Shown here in pieces: positions 1 through 4,190 of a stretch of DNA of 5,958 bases (position 1 is the stretch's first letter; each line of letters begins with the position of its first letter). Origin of the DNA: Gammaproteobacteria bacterium (GTDB lineage Bacteria; Pseudomonadota; Gammaproteobacteria; Pseudomonadales; Halieaceae). Position numbers and translations under genes: made by a program. The notes under the pieces are model-generated. The model saw only the letters and a program-made list of their open reading frames with translations, had not been told where the DNA came from and searched no databases. The stretch is taken from contig JAAEZV010000108.1 in NCBI GenBank assembly GCA_018222695.1, forward strand, positions 1-5,958, given 5' to 3'.

Positions 1-332
1 CCCTGCGCTTTTGCCCAATCACTCGCCGCGTTCATTAAAGCGCGTGCAATGCCCTGTCGCCGCGCCGCCTCGACCACATAAAGGTCGTACAGTACAAAGT
101 AGTCGACGAGATCCACCGAGCAAAGCGCTGGATACAGTTGCGTAAAGCCAAGGAGCTGAGAGCCGTTATCCGCCGCGAAGAGGGTTGAGCGCCCCCGCTC
201 AAGGTTTTCCGCAAGCCAGTTTTTCGCAGCGCCCAGATCCGGCGGGCATTCATAGAATTGCCGGTACTGATCAAAAAGTTCAGCGAGCTGATCAAGGTCT
301 CGAGCCTCTGCGAGACGAATGGCGGCGTTCAT
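1..332 (-). CDS. GNAT-family N-acetyltransferase, 3' end cut by window edge
   Basis: This is the N-terminal 110 residues of a Gcn5-related N-acetyltransferase, a cytoplasmic enzyme that moves an acetyl group from acetyl-CoA to an amine; the substrate cannot be read from the sequence. It opens MNAAIRLAEARDLDQLAELF, the usual beta1-alpha1 entry of the fold. The acetyl-CoA pyrophosphate-binding motif A follows the beta4 strand LYDLYVV at about residues 81-87 and reads R91-R-Q-G94-I-A96, matching R/Q-x-x-G-x-G/A. Family members are usually about 150 residues, so roughly 40 are missing beyond position 1. I chose the ATG at 332 because AAGGA (340-344, minus strand) sits 7 bases upstream. An in-frame ATG at 347 would add MKDSA but would place that Shine-Dalgarno inside the gene. 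It is divergent from the desaturase gene, with 273 bases between them. Family assignment is firm; specific function is unknown. Confidence 0.87.
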   Translation of the reverse strand, partial: MNAAIRLAEARDLDQLAELFDQYRQFYECPPDLGAAKNWLAENLERGRSTLFAADNGSQLLGFTQLYPALCSVDLVDYFVLYDLYVVEAARRQGIARALMNAASDWAKAQ

Positions 333-605
333 GGCGCTATCCTTCATGATCTGGTGTCATCAATTTACCGGCTATGGACGGATTTGCAAAAACTGCGCTT
401 CGGCTTTTTACCAACACGGCTTCTAACTGGCCACGTGATCCAAATGGAGCGGGTTTAGCAAAATGTGACAGGCGATATTCGTTGTCACTATTTGCACCGG
501 ATAAAGGCGATTCGAGTCGCGAAAAGCGTTAGCGTATTGGCTCGCGTACCCCGTTTGGGTAGCGTTGAAAGTAGATGATAAAGAGTACACGGTAGCGAGA
601 CTGCG
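333..605. other. Divergent intergenic region between acetyltransferase and desaturase genes
   Basis: These 273 bases must hold the promoters of both flanking genes, which point away from each other. I see no convincing coding sequence: the open frames here lack a good ribosome site or overlap the real genes. The clearest structure is an imperfect inverted repeat at 461-493 with arms AAATGTGACA and TGTCACTATTT and a 12-base spacer. A smaller one, TACCC-CGTTT-GGGTA, lies at 547-561. Neither has a recognised regulator. No -35/-10 pair was good enough to call, and the desaturase start is not preceded by a strong Shine-Dalgarno. Confidence 0.6.
461..493. promoter_or_regulatory. Imperfect inverted repeat, possible operator
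   Basis: AAATGTGACA (461-470) and TGTCACTATTT (483-493) are reverse complements apart from one extra base, separated by 12 bases. The perfect core is GTGACA-N12-TGTCAC. It lies about 113 bases upstream of the desaturase start and 129 bases upstream of the acetyltransferase start, where an operator for either could be. The half-site resembles the TGTGA of CRP/FNR-type sites, but the spacing is too wide for that family (N6 expected). The dyad is seen directly; a regulatory role is inference. Confidence 0.3.
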
Positions 606-1451
606 ATGGTCAGTAACGAACAAGAAGCCCAACAGGTTGTGATTCGCCATATTGGAGGGTTCGCGTGGCCGACGTTGCTGCTACTTGTGAGCTGCGCGGC
701 GATATACCTGGCTGCCGTAGCACATTTGCTGACCGAACCGACTTTTTCCTGGTGGGCAATGGCAGGTATTGCCTTTTGTACCTACGCTATCTACACCCCG
801 CTGCACGATGCCGTTCACGGCGCGGTCACGGGTATGAGCCTCGAGCATCGGTGGATAAATGAGTGGACGGGTTACATCGCTGGCCAGTTCATCGGTATTT
901 CCTTCATTTCCCATCGGCGTTCTCACCTGAAGCACCACAGATCGACCAATCACCCCAGCGAAGACCCCGACATGGTGCTGTCAGCAGACAATGCATACCA
1001 ACTCATGCTCGCTTGGTTAAAAGGTGTCCCCAAGGAATGGCTGTTCGCGGCTTCCTTTGAGCATTTCACTGACGCAGAAAAGGTCGCGGTCAGGCGTGAG
1101 TTCATTGCCATTATTCTGACGCGCCTGGTGGTGCTGTTCTTTTGCGCTGATCTCGGTGTGACGTTGCTCACGCTCTTGGCCGGGCAGTTAATTGGTAATG
1201 CGGTGCTGGTGACCCTCTTCGCCTGGTCGGTGCATCACCCGCATACCGAGCAGGAGCGAATGCACACCACGACGGTCTATCAGGCGCGAACAGGGCTCGA
1301 TACGGTGATGACGCTGTTGTGGGGCTACCAGAATTATCACGCGATCCACCATCTCTACCCCAAGGTGCCTTTTTTCCGTTACCGACGGTTATACAAGGTA
1401 CTCGAGCCGTATCTGTTGAGCAGCGGCGTGCCGGTAAAGCAGCTCGTCTAA
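606..1451 (+). CDS. Membrane di-iron fatty acid desaturase / CrtR-like carotenoid hydroxylase family protein
   Basis: This 281-residue inner-membrane oxygenase belongs to the histidine-box desaturase/hydroxylase superfamily, which uses a di-iron centre and O2 to desaturate or hydroxylate lipid chains or carotenoid rings. All three boxes are intact: H67-DAV-H71; H103-RRS-H107-LK-H110-H111; and H245-AI-H248-H249. Box two continues into TNHPSEDPD, and box three reads NYHAIHHLYPKVPFFRYRRLY. Both contexts resemble cyanobacterial CrtR-type beta-carotene hydroxylases and related short desaturases from memory, but they do not fix the substrate. Further histidines at H210, H211 and H213 (HHPH) may be extra ligands. 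Hydrophobic stretches near 20-42, 50-66, 88-102 and 166-208 fit the usual membrane layout, and the length is normal. ATG 606 is the first start after the in-frame stop at 579-581; its ribosome site is weak. No carotenoid genes are visible nearby to support a pigment role. Confidence 0.85.
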   Translation: MVSNEQEAQQVVIRHIGGFAWPTLLLLVSCAAIYLAAVAHLLTEPTFSWWAMAGIAFCTYAIYTPLHDAVHGAVTGMSLEHRWINEWTGYIAGQFIGISFISHRRSHLKHHRSTNHPSEDPDMVLSADNAYQLMLAWLKGVPKEWLFAASFEHFTDAEKVAVRREFIAIILTRLVVLFFCADLGVTLLTLLAGQLIGNAVLVTLFAWSVHHPHTEQERMHTTTVYQARTGLDTVMTLLWGYQNYHAIHHLYPKVPFFRYRRLYKVLEPYLLSSGVPVKQLV

Positions 1452-1474
1452 TCACCCGGGTGACGCCCGTCACC
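1452..1474. repeat. Two overlapping dyads after the desaturase stop
   Basis: TCACCCGGGTGA (1452-1463) is a perfect 12-base palindrome. It overlaps GGTGACG-CC-CGTCACC (1459-1474), a perfect 7-base-arm inverted repeat. In RNA the two hairpins would be mutually exclusive because both use the GGTGA segment. No T-run follows on either strand, so a standard intrinsic terminator is not supported. As DNA this could be a protein-binding site; its centre lies roughly 90 bases upstream of the start point implied by the sigma-54-like match. The dyads are directly seen, their role is inferred. Confidence 0.4.
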
Positions 1475-1531
1475 ACGACATCCCGCTCGCTTTTTACCCA
1501 GTCTTATCGGGGACTGTCCTCTCATAAGGCT

Positions 1532-1547
1532 TGGCACGCACGTGGCG
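1532..1547 (+). promoter_or_regulatory. Sigma-54 (RpoN)-like promoter match
   Basis: TGGCACG-CACG-TGGCG matches the -24/-12 consensus TGGCACG-N4-TTGCW. All seven bases of the -24 element match, and the diagnostic GG and GC doublets have the correct spacing. The -12 element has two mismatches (G for the second T, and a final G for A/T). It would start transcription near 1558, about 195 bases ahead of the first operon gene. Short matches of this kind arise by chance, and no activator gene is in the window, so this is a candidate only. Confidence 0.28.
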
Positions 1548-1651
1548 TCAGCGTTCGCTTCTCGTACCCAACCAGCCAACCAGTTTGTGCCTGACTCTTC
1601 TGCGTGATATCTGAACTCGCCCAATACCGACGCCCAGTGAGGACCGGCTCT

Positions 1652-1661
1652 GTCACGTGAC
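1652..1661. promoter_or_regulatory. Perfect palindrome GTCACGTGAC, possible operator
   Basis: This 10-base perfect palindrome lies about 92 bases upstream of the first operon start codon. It uses the same GTCAC/GTGAC half-sites as the dyad at 1459-1474, here abutting rather than spaced. No regulator is identifiable, and chance occurrence is possible. Confidence 0.22.
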
Positions 1662-1752
1662 CTTCACGTTCAGAGTGTTACATTGTGGTGTCAGCCCCCA
1701 AAACAAGTGTCAAGAAACGGGCTGAACGCAAACAACAATCAGGAGAGTCGAT

Positions 1753-2457
1753 ATGAAAGCAATCATCCGCTGGGTCGCGGTGTGCTGTCTCGCTGGCTTC
1801 ACCAGCGTGGCGACCGCCGAAAGACTCGAAGTATTTCGTTGGCAGGCCAATTCCTCCTCTCCGGAGGGCTTGGTGCAGGGCATGATGACCGCAGCCAAAA
1901 TCCACGAGAAGTATGGCGCAACGGTAGGCATCTTCCGCATGGATATAGGAAGCTCGGGTTACCCGACGTTTGACTATGTCCTGCGCTGGGATTCCGGCGC
2001 GGACTGGGCAAAGACCAAGGAGACAAACTCTAACGAAGAGTGGCAGGCCTTCTGGACGCAAGCCTCCCAGACCCCCTCGGGCACCTTGCTGTGGTCGATG
2101 GAAGCACTGAACTGGGACGACTCAGTGAAAGCTGCTGACTTCGCACAAGACGGCCCCTACCGGGTGTACGTGTGGCAACCCAATGCCGGGAAAGCCGCGG
2201 CTGTGTATGCCTCGTTTACTCAGGCAGCCAAAATGCATGCTGCAATGGGTGCCAAAGTGAACATCTACCAAGAGGGTGTGGGTGGTAATGGCAAGGTGCA
2301 CTACGTCATGTCATTCGAGGATTGGCAGGATATGGCCGACTTTGGCGACAAAGTCATGGCGAGCGAGGAGTTTCGTTTTCTTCAGGCCGCTGCGGCGGGC
2401 GCGGCAACTCCTATCGGTTCCATTCAGGGTGAGCCGCTCTATTACACCGGTCGCTAG
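1753..2457 (+). CDS. Exported protein with two tandem alpha/beta-barrel-like domains
   Basis: I do not recognise a named family for this 234-residue protein. A signal peptide is clear: MKAIIR, a hydrophobic core, then a likely cut after ATA at residue 22, giving a periplasmic or secreted product. The mature part is an internal duplication. Unit one (about 24-119) and unit two (about 136-229) share V-x-x-W-Q-x-N near their starts (V27-W30-Q31-N33; V138-W141-Q142-N144), then AAK-[I/M]-H-x3-GA-x-V-x-I (47-60; 158-171), then a strand ending in YV (75-76; 184-185). The order beta, long helix, beta, beta, helix suggests the ferredoxin-like dimeric alpha/beta-barrel fold (ABM/NIPSNAP-like), so one chain could form the pseudo-dimer that single-domain relatives form by pairing. 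H51 and H162 are equivalent and could be functional. The start has a good AGGAGA 6 bases upstream. It leads the three-gene cassette. The fold is inference; the duplication is seen directly. Confidence 0.85.
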   Translation: MKAIIRWVAVCCLAGFTSVATAERLEVFRWQANSSSPEGLVQGMMTAAKIHEKYGATVGIFRMDIGSSGYPTFDYVLRWDSGADWAKTKETNSNEEWQAFWTQASQTPSGTLLWSMEALNWDDSVKAADFAQDGPYRVYVWQPNAGKAAAVYASFTQAAKMHAAMGAKVNIYQEGVGGNGKVHYVMSFEDWQDMADFGDKVMASEEFRFLQAAAAGAATPIGSIQGEPLYYTGR

Positions 2458-2469
2458 ACCTTAATCATA

Positions 2470-2495
2470 GATCACGCCCCCAGCGGGGCGTGATC
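2470..2495. repeat. Strong intercistronic hairpin, 11-bp perfect stem
   Basis: GATCACGCCCC (2470-2480) and GGGGCGTGATC (2485-2495) are perfect reverse complements around a CAGC tetraloop, starting 12 bases after the upstream stop and ending 31 bases before the next ATG. On both strands the stem is followed by mixed sequence rather than a T-run, so it does not fit a strong intrinsic terminator. A role in 3'-end stabilisation, or in lowering expression of the downstream genes relative to the first, would fit. The structure is seen directly; its role is inferred. Confidence 0.6.
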
Positions 2496-2526
2496 AATTC
2501 CGATAGTCCTTTTAAGGAGAAATCCA

Positions 2527-2922
2527 ATGAGATTTTTGATGGTGCTATGCCTGTTGTTGATGGGCGCATCGGCGTTTGCCGAAGATGAAGCGATGCGGGA
2601 TGTCAAAACGGCTAATCCGTTTATTTTGCTGCACCCCGAGTCGCAGCAGGCCGCTGCTGAAGCGTACTACGCCGCGGTGGAGAAAAATGTGTTCAATGGG
2701 GCGATTCCGCTCAAGCACGCGCAGCTTGCAGCGATATCAGCCTCAGTGGCGATGAAGTGCGTTTACTGTATTCCTGCGCACACGGCGTTTGCCCGTGCAG
2801 CGGGTGCCACGGAGGAAGAAATCAAAACCGCAGTAGCGATTGCCGCAGACGTGGCGCTAAACAGCTCCATGCTCTACGGCAACCAATACGATATGGAAGC
2901 CTTTATGAAAATGTTCGAGTGA
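2527..2922 (+). CDS. Exported AhpD-like / carboxymuconolactone-decarboxylase-family protein
   Basis: This 131-residue protein begins with a classic signal peptide (MRFLMVLCLLLMGASAFA, probable cut after A18), so the mature protein of about 113 residues should act in the periplasm. The rest is an all-helical CMD/AhpD-like domain. Its signature K77-C78-V-Y-C81-I-P-A-H85 is the CxxCxxxH redox motif, followed by the typical ARAAGATEEEIKTAV helix pair. In AhpD the two cysteines form the redox centre that reduces disulfides or peroxide-enzyme partners; decarboxylase members lack the CxxC pair. One oddity: the glutamate that AhpD has 12 residues before the first cysteine is Q66 here. The mature N-terminus (19-50) is short, as in single-domain CMD proteins. 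AAGGAG (2514-2519) gives a strong ribosome site 7 bases from the ATG. It sits between two exported tandem-domain proteins, so its partner may be one of them. Family is firm; the reaction is unknown. Confidence 0.88.
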   Translation: MRFLMVLCLLLMGASAFAEDEAMRDVKTANPFILLHPESQQAAAEAYYAAVEKNVFNGAIPLKHAQLAAISASVAMKCVYCIPAHTAFARAAGATEEEIKTAVAIAADVALNSSMLYGNQYDMEAFMKMFE

Positions 2923-2929
2923 GGGTTGT

Positions 2930-2959
2930 TCTGGGCCCGCTTGCAGTCTGGGCCTGCTT
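2930..2959 (+). repeat. Short near-perfect direct repeat between operon genes two and three
   Basis: TCTGGGCCCGCTT (2930-2942) and TCTGGGCCTGCTT (2947-2959) match at 12 of 13 positions with a 17-base period. They fill much of the 69-base gap between the AhpD-like stop and the next ATG. The two copies could also pair weakly (GGCCC with GGGCC). This is probably a small slippage duplication; no function is evident. Confidence 0.4.
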
Positions 2960-2991
2960 ATCTGAATCTCGACTGACGCAAGGAAAAAACG

Positions 2992-3711
2992 ATGAATAAT
3001 TCAAAAACATTTTTTGGGGTCAGCGCGGCGCTGGGTTTAATGCTGACTTTGGCGGCCAGTCAGGCCTGGTCGCGTCCGGCGATGTCTGTGCTGACAGTGA
3101 ATACCAAGGACCCGACAGCGTACCTGCAGTGGGTGCAGGGAAGCGGAGAGGCGATCGCAGAATCGATTGATGCGGCTGTAGGCGGTGTCTGCGTGCCGTC
3201 GGCGGGCTTCTATGGCCCCGGCGAGCTGTATTACTGGCACCTCTTTGGTGACCATGCGACCGCGTTGGGTTCAGAGCAGTACAACCCGACGGTGATGAAG
3301 GAGCTGAAAAAACTCAAAGCGGATCGCGTTGTCTCGCGTGGCGATGCCTATAGCGTGATCTATGCGGAGCCGGGTGACTATGCAGCCGGCGATACCTTCG
3401 CCAACTGGAACATCGTGATATCCAGCGATGATCCGGCTCAGTACCTAAAGGAAGTGGCGCGCATGTCTGCTACGGCGGATGAAAACGGCTTTTCAGATAT
3501 CCGCTTCACGGTCTATAGCTACCTGAGCGGCGAGAATGCGGGCAAGCTGATGACAGTTGTCGAGGCGCCGAATGGCAACCGCCTTGGCGCCATGCTCGAT
3601 GCGCTGGAGAGCGACTGGGCATCGACCATTCTTGGTGACATGGCCAAGGTCAGGCAGTACGAGCATGGTTTCACTATGAACTGCCGCGTGGTCTACGCCG
3701 CAGAAAGCTAA
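2992..3711 (+). CDS. Exported protein with two tandem alpha/beta-barrel-like domains, third operon gene
   Basis: This 239-residue protein is not a family I can name. Residues 1-27 form a signal peptide with a hydrophobic run GVSAALGLMLTLAAS and a likely cut near AWS at residue 27. Two units follow. Unit one (about 31-127) begins SVLTVNTKDPTAYLQWV and ends AYSVIYAEP; unit two (about 138-237) begins NIVISSDDPAQYLKEV and ends NCRVVYAAE. The shared V-x-[TS]-x-D-P-x-x-Y-L at each start and the strand-helix-strand-strand-helix-strand pattern indicate tandem duplication of a ~100-residue alpha+beta domain, again dimeric-barrel-like. The overall plan matches the first operon gene, but direct sequence similarity between the two proteins is low. 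The mature chain has only two cysteines, C67 and C231, one per unit, which could form a disulfide or be targets of the adjacent AhpD-like protein. AAGGAA (2980-2985) lies 6 bases from the ATG. Its stop overlaps that of the opposing gene by 4 bases. Confidence 0.84.
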   Translation: MNNSKTFFGVSAALGLMLTLAASQAWSRPAMSVLTVNTKDPTAYLQWVQGSGEAIAESIDAAVGGVCVPSAGFYGPGELYYWHLFGDHATALGSEQYNPTVMKELKKLKADRVVSRGDAYSVIYAEPGDYAAGDTFANWNIVISSDDPAQYLKEVARMSATADENGFSDIRFTVYSYLSGENAGKLMTVVEAPNGNRLGAMLDALESDWASTILGDMAKVRQYEHGFTMNCRVVYAAES

Positions 3712-4118
3712 GCGGTCGACCCGCTGTCAGTGTCGGGTGCTGGCTCAGCGTGCAGCGCCCGCACTGTTTGCTCCAACAGGTGCTCAAATACGCTGAAGTC
3801 CCCCTCGCATCCTCGCAGCGCTTCGCGGCCAATGACGATATCGATTTCGCCGCTGCGGTCCACCGCGACACAGGGCAGTTGGCCCACTACCTGAGCTGCA
3901 ACGTGCCCGGGTAGCTCATCGCGATGTAGCCAGTTGAGCGAGGCCGCAACGCCTTTGCGCCTGCGCCAGTCTGATCGGCCCATTGGGTTCCAGCCGTGAG
4001 ACAAGTCACACAGCGCGCAATCCGCTTTACCCAAACACTTGTCGCGAAGGTAGCGGACTTCACCCATAAATGAGCCGTCCGCGTCATATATTGCATAGAA
4101 AGTCGGTTCTGGTGCCAC
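3708..4118 (-). CDS. Conserved small Cys/His protein of unknown function
   Basis: This 136-residue soluble protein has no signal peptide or membrane segment, so it is probably cytoplasmic. Near the N-terminus, FYAIYDADG leads into a Cys/His cluster C28-x5-C34-x2-C37-x3-H41 (within KADCALCDLSHGW), plausible for zinc or another metal. A middle LNWLHRDELP and a later LPCVAVD strand follow. From memory this pattern recalls an uncharacterised proteobacterial family with an NAD-G start, CxLCALTHG and LHRDEF; I cannot confirm that here. I chose the GTG at 4118 because AAGGGA (4125-4130, minus strand) sits 6 bases upstream. A TTG at 4133 would add five residues but has no such site. The C-terminal tail EPAPDTDSGSTA is probably disordered. 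It is convergent with the operon (4-base overlap) and divergent from the metalloprotease. No function is assigned. Confidence 0.78.
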   Translation of the reverse strand: MAPEPTFYAIYDADGSFMGEVRYLRDKCLGKADCALCDLSHGWNPMGRSDWRRRKGVAASLNWLHRDELPGHVAAQVVGQLPCVAVDRSGEIDIVIGREALRGCEGDFSVFEHLLEQTVRALHAEPAPDTDSGSTA

Positions 4119-4190
4119 GGTGATTCCCTTCAATCCGGACTGCGGAGATGTTATACCGTTTTCAGTCTAAGCAGATCAGAGGCGGTGAAA
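4119..4190. promoter_or_regulatory. Divergent promoter region, Cys/His protein versus metalloprotease
   Basis: These 72 bases must serve both genes. On the minus strand TATAAC (4150-4155) matches five of six bases of a -10 element and would give a leader of about 25 bases before GTG 4118; its -35 (CTGATC at 4174-4179, 18-base spacing) is poor. On the plus strand the overlapping TATACC (4152-4157) is a weaker -10. If both are used, the two promoters share their core and would compete. The match is seen; promoter activity is inferred. Confidence 0.35.
4125..4130 (-). promoter_or_regulatory. Ribosome binding site deciding the GTG start at 4118
   Basis: AAGGGA on the minus strand is 6 bases before GTG 4118. 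It falls inside the frame if the TTG at 4133 were the start, which argues for the GTG. Confidence 0.6.

Larger units (their letters stand above)
1452..1752. other. Non-coding region upstream of the exported three-gene operon
   Basis: This 301-base gap separates the desaturase stop from the operon start. It holds no credible gene: the open frames crossing it are read-through of other frames from the flanking genes and have no ribosome site. Its contents are two overlapping dyads directly after the desaturase stop (1452-1474), a sigma-54-like promoter match (1532-1547), a perfect 10-base palindrome GTCACGTGAC (1652-1661), and the AGGAGA ribosome site (1741-1746) for the next gene. The length and number of dyads suggest the operon has its own regulated promoter rather than depending on read-through from the desaturase. 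Confidence 0.6.

Noticed and set aside
392..413. Terminator-like A-run / GC / T-run in the divergent region
   Set aside because: The arms do not pair well, and the site is upstream of both flanking genes, where no transcript would need to end.
423..650. Minus-strand open frame of 75 codons across the acetyltransferase-desaturase gap
   Set aside because: It overlaps the desaturase start, shows no recognisable domain and has no clear ribosome site; better explained as non-coding.
1168..1476. Minus-strand open frame of 102 codons opposite the desaturase
   Set aside because: It is antisense to the conserved histidine-box region and its Arg/Pro/Ala-rich translation is typical of a shadow frame.
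1678..2061. Minus-strand open frame of 127 codons opposite the first cassette gene
   Set aside because: The plus strand has a signal peptide, internal repeats and a good ribosome site; the antisense frame has none of these.
2470..2495. Intrinsic terminator call for the intercistronic hairpin
   Set aside because: The stem is strong but no T-run follows on either strand, so it is listed as a hairpin of unknown role instead.
1753..3711. Haem-degrading monooxygenase (IsdG/HmoA-like) function for the two tandem-domain proteins
   Set aside because: Only a fold-level resemblance is visible; I cannot identify the catalytic Asn-Trp-His set of that family with confidence, so no reaction was assigned.
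4131..4133. TTG start at 4133 for the Cys/His protein
   Set aside because: It would put the good AAGGGA ribosome site inside the coding sequence; GTG at 4118 is correctly spaced from that site.
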